Part shown: piece after piece, positions 23,939 to 32,819 of the stretch
Numbering within the stretch: position 1 is the stretch's first letter
Layout of the letters: every line of letters starts with the position of its first letter
NCBI GenBank assembly: GCA_964578835.1
Contig: CAZOEL010000035.1
Location: 1 to 63,322 of the forward strand
Length of the DNA stretch: 63,322 bases
DNA from: CAZOEL01 sp964578835
GTDB lineage: Bacteria > Desulfobacterota > Syntrophobacteria > Syntrophobacterales > Syntrophobacteraceae
Direction of reading: 5' to 3'
Notes under the pieces: model-generated
Databases searched by the model: none
Seen by the model: the letters and a program-made list of their open reading frames with translations, nothing else
Told to the model about the DNA's origin: nothing
Position numbers and translations under genes: made by a program

Positions 23939-25585
23939 ATGAGGAAATTGCCGATCGTTATTCTTTCTCTGATGTGCGTTGTATCTGTCATTATGGCTAT
24001 GCCGCTGCGTTCGAAGGCATGCAGGGCGCCAGTTGAGGAAGATCTTCCAACGGCATTACAGAGCTTTCCGCCAGGCGGCGGCGACTTATTTGACGAGGAC
24101 TCCGGACGGCGTCTCGAGAACGCCGATATCTGCATGTTCGATAGGACGCCTGAGGAAAGGCCCGATCATCGCAGCGCTGAAGCCATGGTTGACGACCTCA
24201 TGAAAGCGTCGCGCTGCGAAGCTATGTCAAAGAGCGCTCATGTCGATTCCCTGGGGCATAGACATGTGCGAAAGTCTCAGTATCATCAGGGAATTCTTGT
24301 GTCGGGCGGGGAGCTTGTCGTTCACTATGATGAGAATGACCGGGTTTATCACATAACAGGCAAATACGCGCCGGATCTTAGTGTCGCTCCCATCCCCACG
24401 CTTGGCGAGGAGGATGCTCTGCAGATTGGTCTCAATGATATGAGCGGGAAGAGCGATCTTAGGGTCTCGGAAAAGCCCTCGCTTGTTATCTTCCGAAAAA
24501 AACTTGCTTTCCGCTATATTCTTTCCCATGATGGCCAGACTCCGGGTCGCTGGCAATACTATGTGGACGCCCATGACGGAACTGTTCTTAGGCGCTTCAA
24601 CGCCTTGAACTACCTGTCGCCGCTTAATAAAGGGGTAAGCCGGAATCTTTCCGGCTACCGGCTGGAAGGCGAAGACGGGTCTTTGGTGAAAATCGTCGGC
24701 TTCCAGAATCCCAGAGGGATCTATTTCATGTACAATCATGATGAGAAATGGCGACTCTATGATAAACGGGCAGGGAGGTGGGAGCGGCAAGCTAAGCCCG
24801 ACTGGGGCGCCAAAGATCGCGCGGCCGTCTCCTGCGCCTATAATTTCGGCCTTGTTCAGAGTTGGGTCAGGGATTTCCTCGGAAGAGACAGTTATGACGA
24901 TTTGGGCGGTTTCGCTCACAGCAACATTCATGTTGGAAGGAAGTATAGCAATGCATACTGGGATGGAGAGAATTTCAACTTCGGAGATGGCGATGGCGTT
25001 GAGACCTCTCCACTCACCTCTCTTGACATCGTCGCTCACGAGTATGGACACGCCCTCACTCAGTACACATCCAACCTCGATTATATAGACGAATCCGGAG
25101 CGCTCAACGAATCTTACTCCGACATAATGGCTTGCGCAATCGAGTGGACCCATCAACCCGTCAGCTACGAGGGCTCCCCCGGTCATTCGGACTGGATGGT
25201 CGGGGAAGACTCATCCCTGGGCGGAGCGGCGTTTCGTGACCTGAGAGATCCAAAGCGATACGGTCAACCCTCCTATTACAAGGGAGAGCATTGGCATTTT
25301 GGAATGGACGACAATGGTGGAGTACACACAAACAGCGGCGTGCAGAACTTTGCTTTCTATCTGCTGGCCCAGGGTGGCAACGGTTCTAATGAAGGCCATT
25401 CTTACAATATTAGCGGGCTCGGAACGGATGCTGCGGCTCGAATCGCCATGAGGGCCAATATGGTCTATCTTACCCCTACATCCGGGTATCATGATTCCAG
25501 GCAGGCCTGGCTCAATGCGGCGAGAGATCTCGGCTATCCCACCAAAACCGTCGCCGCTGTCTGGACTGCGGTCGGAGTGAATTAG
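23939..25585 (+). CDS. secreted M4 (thermolysin-like) metalloprotease
   Basis: A 548-residue preproenzyme. It has a signal peptide (residues 1-28), then a propeptide with FTP/PepSY-like parts (HVRKSQYHQGILVSGGELVV and GRWQYYVDAHDGTVLRRF). The catalytic domain begins near residue 225. The zinc site is HEYGH at residues 367-371, with Glu368 as general base and Glu391 in NESYSD as third ligand. The active-site His of the GGVHTNSGVQN motif is present. It is an extracellular endopeptidase, matured by removal of the propeptide. It stands alone; a strong terminator hairpin lies downstream. Confidence 0.95.
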   Translation: MRKLPIVILSLMCVVSVIMAMPLRSKACRAPVEEDLPTALQSFPPGGGDLFDEDSGRRLENADICMFDRTPEERPDHRSAEAMVDDLMKASRCEAMSKSAHVDSLGHRHVRKSQYHQGILVSGGELVVHYDENDRVYHITGKYAPDLSVAPIPTLGEEDALQIGLNDMSGKSDLRVSEKPSLVIFRKKLAFRYILSHDGQTPGRWQYYVDAHDGTVLRRFNALNYLSPLNKGVSRNLSGYRLEGEDGSLVKIVGFQNPRGIYFMYNHDEKWRLYDKRAGRWERQAKPDWGAKDRAAVSCAYNFGLVQSWVRDFLGRDSYDDLGGFAHSNIHVGRKYSNAYWDGENFNFGDGDGVETSPLTSLDIVAHEYGHALTQYTSNLDYIDESGALNESYSDIMACAIEWTHQPVSYEGSPGHSDWMVGEDSSLGGAAFRDLRDPKRYGQPSYYKGEHWHFGMDDNGGVHTNSGVQNFAFYLLAQGGNGSNEGHSYNISGLGTDAAARIAMRANMVYLTPTSGYHDSRQAWLNAARDLGYPTKTVAAVWTAVGVN

Positions 25586-25669
25586 CCGATAGATTTCCTC
25601 GACTTCCGGTTAGCAATCTCACGGTGAGTCATCGTTATAGTCTGCGGGCCAGTCCCTTCCCCACGGAAA

Positions 25670-25709
25670 GAAGCGCGATGGAATTGATGAGCCCATTCCA
25701 TCGCGCTTC
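25670..25709. terminator. bidirectional hairpin between convergent genes
   Basis: Arms GAAGCGCGATGGAAT (25670-25684) and its exact complement (25695-25709) form a 15-bp stem with a 10-base loop. It lies between the protease (plus) and the collagen-like gene (minus). The following plus-strand tract has only a short run of T, so it is not a textbook intrinsic terminator. Confidence 0.65.
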
Positions 25710-25774
25710 AGGATTCCAATACTTTTTCAGGCTTGTCAACAGATTAACCGTGAGACTCTACTTTGTCCCGAACG

Positions 25775-27172
25775 TCACGGACAGATTACATCGTTGTAAA
25801 GGGCGTCATGAACGCCATAGCAGTAGAAGGTATCCGATCCGCTCGATTCTATGGAGCCTATCTGGCTAAAGCCTATCTTGATCGTATGGCCTCCAAGGCT
25901 CTTAATGTCTTCTATGGTTGAATATCTGATTTCGACCGATCCAGACGCGCCGCTTCCCATGAGAACGCCATATGCCGAGGCGCCTCCAGCCGTTGCTGTC
26001 ACCTTTGTTATCTTAGGAGATGAACCGTTGTAATTTGCAATGCCACAAGCCGATACGCTCCCCGCCTGCGCCTTGACGGAAACATTGCTGATCTTGGGGG
26101 AAGCTGAATTGTTGTAGATAGCCGTGGCATAAGCATTGCCACCCAGGTTTTTCACTGTCAGAGAGCGCAATTCCGCATTGTTGGCTCCGATTACAGCGCC
26201 GGTTGACTCCTGGGCGCTGCCGACCCCGGTGATAATTGTGACCGTTTCACCCGAGCCCTCTATATCGACAAACGACTTCATCGTGAGAGGAGTTGTTCCC
26301 ACATCGTAAATTCCGGGCTCGATCTTCAGAAGATAGGGATTGTCCTCTCCAGCATCCGAGATAGCGGCCAAGGCGTTCAAAAGAGCGCTGCCATTTTCTG
26401 TGGGGCTACCCAGAGGAGAGACAAATACTGTCCGCTCAAAAGCAACTCCCGGCAATCCTTGCGGACCGGGAGGACCCTGCGGCCCCGCTGGACCCTGCGG
26501 ACCGGTTGAACCTTGTGGACCAGTTGGTCCCTGCGGGCCGGCGGGACCCTGTGGTCCAGTTGGACCGACAGGACCTTGCGGTCCAACTGGACCCTGTGGT
26601 CCTGCCGGTCCCGCAGGTCCTGCGGGACCCTGCGGCCCAGCGGGGCCGGCAGGACCACTAATGAATTGCAGCTCAGTCTTGAGCAGGGTGACAAGCGAAG
26701 GAACCAGAAGCGGCGGTAGATCACTCAGGAGTTGAAGCCTGAGGTCAAGAAGGGCAATCTTGATCTGAAGATCAAGGTCAAGCCCTATTTCAGCCTTGAG
26801 CAAAGGAAGAAGCGAGGGCAGGAGAAGCGGCGAAAGGTCGGCAAGCACAGCGGCTTTAAGGCTCGGCAGGAGAAGCGGCGGCAGATCGGAAACCAGGGAG
26901 GCTTTAAGGCTGGGCAGGAGCAGCGGTTGCAGGTCGGAAGCCAAGGAGGCTTGAATGTTGGGCGGCAGGGATCCTCCGATGACATTTTTTAGCGATATGC
27001 GAACCTCGTTCACTCTGCATGGAACGAGAGGTTTAACCAGCCGGATAACCCCCCGTCTGTTGACGCATCCAAAAATGTCGCTCAATGAGTCCTCATCTTG
27101 AGCGATGGAAGGAACGGCGGTGGCGAACAGAGCAGACATAATCACTGCTAGAAAGACTGAAATGACTTTCAT
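25775..27172 (-). CDS. secreted collagen-like protein with Leu-rich repeats and beta-helix-like tail
   Basis: A protein of 465 residues. It has a signal peptide ending near SIAQ, then about 100 residues of a degenerate 16-17-residue repeat of the form SDLPPLLLPSLKA. Next come 23 consecutive Gly-X-Y triplets, mostly GPQ, GPA and GPV, which should form a collagen triple helix. The C-terminal about 200 residues (KIEPGIYDVG, SLTVKNLGGNAYATAIYNN, NVSVKAQAGSVSACGI) look like a right-handed beta-helix of the pectate-lyase/DUF1565 type. The ATG at 27172 is chosen: GAGGAG lies six bases upstream. It is probably a trimeric surface or exported fibre. The Leu-rich repeat may drive trimer formation. Confidence 0.85.
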   Translation of the reverse strand: MKVISVFLAVIMSALFATAVPSIAQDEDSLSDIFGCVNRRGVIRLVKPLVPCRVNEVRISLKNVIGGSLPPNIQASLASDLQPLLLPSLKASLVSDLPPLLLPSLKAAVLADLSPLLLPSLLPLLKAEIGLDLDLQIKIALLDLRLQLLSDLPPLLVPSLVTLLKTELQFISGPAGPAGPQGPAGPAGPAGPQGPVGPQGPVGPTGPQGPAGPQGPTGPQGSTGPQGPAGPQGPPGPQGLPGVAFERTVFVSPLGSPTENGSALLNALAAISDAGEDNPYLLKIEPGIYDVGTTPLTMKSFVDIEGSGETVTIITGVGSAQESTGAVIGANNAELRSLTVKNLGGNAYATAIYNNSASPKISNVSVKAQAGSVSACGIANYNGSSPKITKVTATAGGASAYGVLMGSGASGSVEIRYSTIEDIKSLGGHTIKIGFSQIGSIESSGSDTFYCYGVHDALYNDVICP

Positions 27173-27556
27173 CCCCATCTCCTCGTACACAATAATAATT
27201 GATTGATGCCAACCCCCGATCGGTTATGCGCCTCCGTAGCTCTGCATATCAGAGGGGCAAAGATCTTACGGGCTTAATCTATTGCGGCGAGGAATTTTCA
27301 TAAATGGGGCATCTTACCCATTTATATGAGAGATAGTGAGTATTTTTTGTTTGGAGCTGTACATGGAATTATGTAGGTATGCTATAAGGCATAAGTCTGG
27401 CAATGGCGTATAAATCAAACCCTTCCCTTTGCCCTTATTTGTAAAGGTATTGTCTTTAGAAACCCGCTGTGCTAGCTTCGCGTGCTGCTTATTTGGGGAC
27501 CAGATGGGGAGCAGACCCGGATTATATCCCTCGAAAGACAATCAGAATGGAGATTT
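27173..27556. other. intergenic, divergent promoters
   Basis: Relatively AT-rich spacer upstream of both the collagen-like gene (minus) and rdgC (plus). No gene or clear repeat is visible. Candidate hexamers exist but none stands out. Confidence 0.4.
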
Positions 27557-28684
27557 ATGAGCATCAAATCAGGTTCGGCCACTTTCACGCGTTTCTATAT
27601 TTCGGATGACCCGGTAACAGAAGACTTCTGGAGCTATGTGGATGAAAAACTGCAGGCCGGAGCGTTCAAGGGAATCGAGGACGGAGAGGAACAAGCGGTG
27701 GGATTCGCTTCCTGGGAAGATTATTTCGATTCCGCCATTCCCTACGGCTCCTATCACAAGGGGGAATACGCCGCATTCCATTTCCGCACGGATCAAAGGA
27801 AGGTTCCCTCAGCAGTCTTGAAGCAATATGTGAGAGAAGCCGTTCAAAAGTATCGCAGCGAGCATGAAGACAGGGCGCCTTCAAGAGGGGAGAGAAAAGA
27901 GATCCAGGAAAACATTCAAAAAGCGCTTCTTAGCCGGGCGTTTACCCAGCCCTCGGCTTGCGAGGTGGTCTGGAACACGGAAAAAAAGTGGATGCTCTTG
28001 GGAGCTACCAGCGAAAAAACCATAGAATTGTTCCTCGAGTATTTTGAAAAGCACTTCAAATTATATCCCCTTCCTCTTTTCCATGCCCATTGGGCGGAAA
28101 GACTCATTCCTTTAAATGAGCATCAAAAACAAGCGTTGAATTCCCTCATTTCGATCCAGTCTCCTGAAGCCATGGAGGAGGGGCGGTTCCTTGGCCGCGA
28201 ATTCATGACATGGCTTTGGTATTTCACGGAAAATGGAAAGGGAGTCATTCAGTTTGGGGAAAACCGGGAAGCGGAAGCGCATCTCGGAGAACGTCTGATG
28301 CTCACACTCCCCAATGACGGAAAGGAGCGGATTGTCTGCACGACGCAGGATACGGCGCTGATCGAAGCCCGGTCTGCTTTGCAGCAGGGAAAACAGGTTC
28401 AAGAAATACAGCTTCTCTTTAGAGTCGCAGACGATGAGTACCTTCTCACCCTGGATAGCGCCCTTTGGGCGGTAAAAGGCGTCAGGATGCCTAAACAACT
28501 GACGGATCAGGATGAAGAGGATGCCGACGGACAGTTCCTCGAGAGAATGTATTTTCTGGAGGAGATTTCGGCTATCCTCAACGCCTTGTATGCGAGGTTT
28601 CTCTCAGAGAGGCTGAGCCAGGAATGGGAGACGAGCGTCTTGCCCGCCATGAAGCAGTGGATCGAGGGAAAGCGAGAAAGCTAG
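27557..28684 (+). CDS. rdgC: RdgC-like recombination-associated protein
   Basis: A protein of 375 residues resembling RdgC. The start MSIKSGSATFTRFYISDD, the segment VPSAVLKQYVREAV and the central CEVVWNTEKKWMLLGATSEKTIELF with LFHAHWAERLIP follow the family layout. RdgC forms a ring-shaped DNA-binding dimer that modulates RecA. The Delta-proteobacterial members are divergent, so the call is fairly but not fully certain. The ATG at 27557 with GGAG upstream is used; the open frame extends further upstream without support. The stop codon is at the junction with a repeat of family B. Confidence 0.75.
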   Translation: MSIKSGSATFTRFYISDDPVTEDFWSYVDEKLQAGAFKGIEDGEEQAVGFASWEDYFDSAIPYGSYHKGEYAAFHFRTDQRKVPSAVLKQYVREAVQKYRSEHEDRAPSRGERKEIQENIQKALLSRAFTQPSACEVVWNTEKKWMLLGATSEKTIELFLEYFEKHFKLYPLPLFHAHWAERLIPLNEHQKQALNSLISIQSPEAMEEGRFLGREFMTWLWYFTENGKGVIQFGENREAEAHLGERLMLTLPNDGKERIVCTTQDTALIEARSALQQGKQVQEIQLLFRVADDEYLLTLDSALWAVKGVRMPKQLTDQDEEDADGQFLERMYFLEEISAILNALYARFLSERLSQEWETSVLPAMKQWIEGKRES

Positions 28685-28805
28685 CCGCCTGTCAGAGAGC
28701 CTATTTTTCTGCATCACGTCATTTCCGCGAAGGCGGGAATCCGGTTTTTAAAGCGCTTCTGGACCCCGGCTTTCGCCGGGGCGACGGTGAGCTCACAGGC
28801 GCTGC
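28683..28805. repeat. repeat family B, copy at 28.7 kb
   Basis: It begins AGCCGCCTGTCAGAGAGCC and ends CACAGGCGCTGC, with a CCGCGAAGGCGGGAATCC tract and a CCCCGGCTTTCGCCGGGG hairpin inside. It resembles the better preserved copy at 47631-47765. It starts at the stop codon of rdgC and runs directly into a family A element. Confidence 0.65.
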
Positions 28806-28995
28806 TAGTGGGCCGTCAACACCGTCTCTTCCGGTGGAAGCGGGCCCCCTCTCCCTCAGGGAGAGGGTCGGGGTGAGGGAAGTATTCTTTAGAAATTGAG
28901 GGAAGTATTCTTTTAAAAGAGGATTTCCCCTGCCCTCTCCCTGAGGGAGAGGGAAAAGACTGCTGCCTAAACATTCAAAGTTGACGGTCCACTAG
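28805..28995 (-). mobile_element. MITE-like element, family A, copy 2
   Basis: 191 bp from CTAGTGGGCCGTCAAC to TTGACGGTCCACTAG, in inverse orientation to copy 1. It is longer than the other copies because a GAGGGAAGTATTCTTT segment is duplicated (28875-28913). Confidence 0.88.
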
Positions 28996-29053
28996 CCCCT
29001 GTGGGTATGTGTGTATCATTGTCAGGCCATCCACCCCTGGAGGAGTCCCTCAG

Positions 29054-31597
29054 CTACTTGTAGTTGAGGTGTGAAATCCCGAAAGTGAGAAACCATGCGG
29101 CGTCTCTGCCCTCTGTGACATAGTCCGGAACCCAGTATGGGTCCTTGGAGCCATGAAGGAGCAGAAGGCTTCCGATGTAGTCTGTGACGTGTCCGGTTTG
29201 GGTGGCGGGGGGATTGTCCATGGTGAAGGCCCAGTTGTCCGATACTGTGGTCGACGAAGACCATCCTATGGAGAACTCGCCCTCGACCCCGCCCGTCACG
29301 ATATTGGGAATCCTTCCGCCGACTTTGGCCGTGGCGTACAGGCCGAGCATGGAGGAGCTGAACGCCGATTTGCTGAATATGGCCGTGGCCGGGGTGTTCC
29401 CCATCCAGCTGGCGCCGGCCGATTCTTTTGCATAACCGCCCACGGGCGGGTTGTAGCTGGCAAGCTGTCCCACCGTGTGCCGTGGCATGCGGTTGTCGCT
29501 GGAAGGGGCCACAGGGATTTGGATGAGGCTCGAGTTGATTACCTCGAGAACAATAATGGGTGGAACCGAGGGGATCTTCTTGTTGTCGCGGTAGGTTTCG
29601 AACCGCTTGGCCAATGTGACCGGCACCGAATGGATCGCGGACACCATCCCGGCATCGTAGTTCGGTTTGTAGGTGTAAATGGTCGTTGTGGTCTTCTCGT
29701 ACCGCGTGCTGTAAGCGCCCTGCACGCCGGCGTGAATGTCGAGGTTGAGATAGCAGTTTTCACCCGAGGTGAAAAATATCCCTGCTTTCCATGAAAGGCT
29801 CATCTCGTCGGTGGTGGCGTGAGAATGGGTGAAGGTGAAGCTGCTGTTGTTTTCCTCCTTGGCCTTGCCGTTGAGAGCGCAGGGCACAGGCGCATCCACC
29901 ACGCCCACCAGAGGGCAGGCTTTGATTAGCTCATTGCGAGCCGCTTCGGCCTCGTCGCCTTCGAGCGCCATATATTCGGAAACATTGAGCCAGTTCCTTT
30001 CATCCTCCCCTGCAAAACGGAGCTCCCCGAGATAACGCTCCTGTCTCGCGTAGACATTCTCACTGTCGAACCAAAAATACCAGAGGTCCAAAGATAGCCC
30101 CTGCCCCTTGGCGGGATCGTTCTTGTAGGCGGAATAGCAGGGCATGGCGGTGGGACCCCGGAAGGTCTTGGTGGAGGTGCGATAGTTGTCGATCCATCGC
30201 CCGAGATCGTCCGCATAGATGGCGATGTGGAGATAATCGTCACGGTCTTGCCAGAGGAGGGCCACATAGCCCTGACCCAGGGATCGAAGCCAGGGAGCGC
30301 CCTTGTTGTCCCCCATGACCACGGTGGAGTTGCGCGAAGACTTGGTGGGATCCTTGGAAACGGTTACGTGTACGTCATTTCCCACTTGGCGCGCCAGCAT
30401 GACGAGGCCGTTTGAGTTCATGACAATGGACGGATCGTTGCTGGTGGCCGTCATGGGTCCATTGGTCTCCTCCATCACCATGTATTGGGCAGAAGACCAG
30501 GTTATTCCCTGATCCTTGCTGGTGATGTAGACGATCTGGCCGCCATCCTGCCTGTAGTAGATGTAGAGCGTCTTGTCCTGAGGTCTGTAGAGGACATTGG
30601 GCCTGGAGCCGTTGGGAGAAATGGAAGGCTTGATGCGCTTGAGAGAAGCCCAGACAGGCTTGGGAACCGTTACGTCCTCTGTCCAGGTATACTCGAACTC
30701 GGCGCCGTCCGTGGTGGTCCAGAAGACATACAAGCGATCCCCCAGGACCACGGGAAAGATCACATTGTTTGTCCGTGGGTCCTTGCCGTCTTTATCGACA
30801 ATGTAGCCGGTATTGCCATATCCAGCCGGATGATCGCTAAAATCGAAAAATATCCCCGCGCTGTCGTCGTAGCCCGGAAAGAAGCGGCAGACCTTGCCCC
30901 CGAACATGACGCCGGTTCCGGTCGTGCGGAAGCTCCCCTTCTGACGGTAATCCCAGTCGATGCCGTCTGTATCGACATTGAAGAATCCCTCGGAAAGCAG
31001 GTCCCCCTCCCGCGTGCGGAGCAACACGTTGTAAAGCCCTGCGTTGCATGAGGGGACTTTGATGCGCACCCTCCTGGGCGACCACTTGAGAACGCGGCAT
31101 GGAAGCAGCTCGGCGTCCTTCAAGCTATCCCCGCTATTCGGCGCCAGGAAGACTTTTCCCTTCTTTTTGGGAAGGTTTATTCCATGGATATCGAAGATCT
31201 GTCCCGGGACGATATTCACGGCTCCGCTGGTGATGAGGTAGGGGGCAACTACTTCGAAGGCCTGCTCCAGAATGATGGGAAGCGACCCTCGTGGATAGAC
31301 GGCTACATCGTAGAAGCCCGACTCCAAATCGGCTGTTATCTCGGCGACAATGGCATGCTCGCTCCATGAATTGACGCGACACTTACGCTCGCCAATACGG
31401 ACCGAACCCGGATTCTTTTTGAAGCCGCCTTCGGGATCGGAAATAGTGAAAACGGTTTTGTGTCCTCCACTGCTTGGAAATATGGATATGGATGAAACGG
31501 ATTCGGCAAGGCCAACCTCCGCCCGGACAGCACCCGATAGTCCCAGGATTATCCCCACCGCCACCCACAAAACGAATGCTCTGGCAGTCTTTATCAC
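29054..31597 (-). CDS. secreted protein with IPT/TIG-like domains and sialidase-like propeller
   Basis: An exported protein of 847 residues of unknown function. It starts at a GTG (31597) with AGGAGG five bases before it; the signal peptide follows (ARAFVLWVAVGIILGLSG). Residues about 35-215 look like two or three IPT/TIG immunoglobulin-like domains (SIFPSSGGHKTVFTI, GQIFDIHGINLPKKKGKVF). The middle (about 230-530) has repeated propeller-like strands with sialidase/BNR-type phrases such as ITSKDQGITWSSAQYM and RLYVFWTTTDGAEF. The C-terminal third is not recognised. No transmembrane anchor is seen. It might bind or cleave a surface glycan, but no catalytic set could be assigned. Confidence 0.7.
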   Translation of the reverse strand: MIKTARAFVLWVAVGIILGLSGAVRAEVGLAESVSSISIFPSSGGHKTVFTISDPEGGFKKNPGSVRIGERKCRVNSWSEHAIVAEITADLESGFYDVAVYPRGSLPIILEQAFEVVAPYLITSGAVNIVPGQIFDIHGINLPKKKGKVFLAPNSGDSLKDAELLPCRVLKWSPRRVRIKVPSCNAGLYNVLLRTREGDLLSEGFFNVDTDGIDWDYRQKGSFRTTGTGVMFGGKVCRFFPGYDDSAGIFFDFSDHPAGYGNTGYIVDKDGKDPRTNNVIFPVVLGDRLYVFWTTTDGAEFEYTWTEDVTVPKPVWASLKRIKPSISPNGSRPNVLYRPQDKTLYIYYRQDGGQIVYITSKDQGITWSSAQYMVMEETNGPMTATSNDPSIVMNSNGLVMLARQVGNDVHVTVSKDPTKSSRNSTVVMGDNKGAPWLRSLGQGYVALLWQDRDDYLHIAIYADDLGRWIDNYRTSTKTFRGPTAMPCYSAYKNDPAKGQGLSLDLWYFWFDSENVYARQERYLGELRFAGEDERNWLNVSEYMALEGDEAEAARNELIKACPLVGVVDAPVPCALNGKAKEENNSSFTFTHSHATTDEMSLSWKAGIFFTSGENCYLNLDIHAGVQGAYSTRYEKTTTTIYTYKPNYDAGMVSAIHSVPVTLAKRFETYRDNKKIPSVPPIIVLEVINSSLIQIPVAPSSDNRMPRHTVGQLASYNPPVGGYAKESAGASWMGNTPATAIFSKSAFSSSMLGLYATAKVGGRIPNIVTGGVEGEFSIGWSSSTTVSDNWAFTMDNPPATQTGHVTDYIGSLLLLHGSKDPYWVPDYVTEGRDAAWFLTFGISHLNYK

Positions 31598-31741
31598 GTT
31601 TCCTCCTCTCAATGCCCTACAGATAATGATCCAACAACATTCCGAATGCGTTAAGTCGCGCCGGCTCCGGCCTGCCCCCGCAGAAGGTCGGCACAAATTA
31701 TTCAAACTACGTGCCAGATAATGAGGCAGAGAGGGATTGAA

Positions 31742-31893
31742 CAGCAGTTGTGATTTTGGGCTCATGATCCGGGTAGGTGGGCAGAGTTTTTTTCTGCCCA
31801 CCACAAAGACTGGCTGCCAGCATCAATCGGGTGGGTGCAAAAGACGCGCCCACCCGACAGCGCCTTTCGCCCTGGCCAAAATGAGAATTTCTG
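31742..31893. mobile_element. palindromic element, family C (CAGCAGTT...TTTTG ends)
   Basis: The left end CAGCAGTTGTGATTTTGG (31742-) and right end CCAAAATGAGAATTTCTGG (31876-31894) are imperfect inverted repeats. Within are two perfect hairpins: GGTGGGCAG/CTGCCCACC (31776-31802) and CGGGTGGGTGC/GCGCCCACCCG (31828-31856). The same parts occur at 18.1, 35.1 and 53.1 kb. Confidence 0.65.
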
Positions 31894-32158
31894 GAGATTG
31901 AGGGAATCCAATCTTTGCATCAAACCTTGTGAGGCAAAGGTGTAAAAGAGATTGTATGAGGAGATGAGCGCAATTGCAGGATGGTTCAAAAAACTTGAGC
32001 ACAGAGCTTGCGTGGAGTCAATTCCTTGACTTATTTCTGGGCTCTCTCTGGCGAAGGCTGGTCTTTTAGGCAGCGTAGGCATAGTCAAGGCCGGGTTTGG
32101 CTCCTTTGAAAGACGAACCCGGCAGAGACATTGACCTATGACCCCGAGAGCAAACGAA

Positions 32159-32440
32159 AGATTTGTTGGCGCGCCTAAGGGTTGGGGTGTCCCGTTCGCC
32201 CTGAGCGAAGTAAGCCCCGCTTTCGGCGTGGCAAGGTGTTCGATAAGAAACAGCTGGAAGTCCATCGGAGCTCTTTGGCCTCTTGTCGATGGCTCGGAAT
32301 GCAGCATAAGTCATTGATTTTACTTATCCAAAAAAGCTGTTTCTTGAGAGGTATCGAAGGGCGAACATCCCCGATCATGCTTCGATACCTTAGCACGATC
32401 GGGTGCGTATCCCAACCCTTATGCGCGCCAACAAAGATTT
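32159..32440. repeat. inverted-repeat element of about 280 bp
   Basis: Left end 32159-32187 (AGATTTGTTGGCGCGCC, then TAAGGGTTGGGG) and right end 32411-32440 are inverted copies with a few mismatches. Inner stretches (GTTCGCCCT near 32194 and AGGGCGAAC near 32359; AAGAAACAGC and GCTGTTTCTT) also pair. No coding capacity is present. The whole span 31598-32819 between the two flanking genes holds only this, the family C element and unassigned sequence. Confidence 0.7.
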
Positions 32441-32819
32441 CGGCTGTAGGCTTTAGGCGCGCTCAAAGCAAATCTAATTCACAGTCGGCGAGGTAATTTC
32501 TCTAATGCAGAAGCCTTTGGTTGACGATCTACCCAGTGACCTTTCAATGGTTTCATTCATAAAGAGGGGATCTCTGCCTTTTGCGTGACACGGAAGCGCA
32601 TGCTGAAGGGACATCCGGGAATCAGGAATATGGCTCTGTAGCCGCAAGGGAGAGCAGGATCGAATCGGGATGCGCCGTCAAGATGTTGGATCGCTAAATT
32701 CCTATTATCATGAGTAGAAATGGCTGAGATCGCGCCGTCAACAGAAGAACGTCGACCGATATCGTGAATATAGAAAGTTGAATGCACCCATAAGAAGAAG
32801 GTGAGGTTAAGACAGTCTT

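Noticed and set aside
23703..23942. 79-codon frame overlapping the start of the M4 protease by ATGA
   Set aside because: It starts with TTG, has no good ribosome site, and its sequence has no recognisable pattern. The 4-base overlap alone is not enough.
26460..26660. Short tandem repeats that could suggest a CRISPR or minisatellite array
   Set aside because: The 9-bp period encodes Gly-X-Y triplets of the collagen-like protein; there are no spacers.
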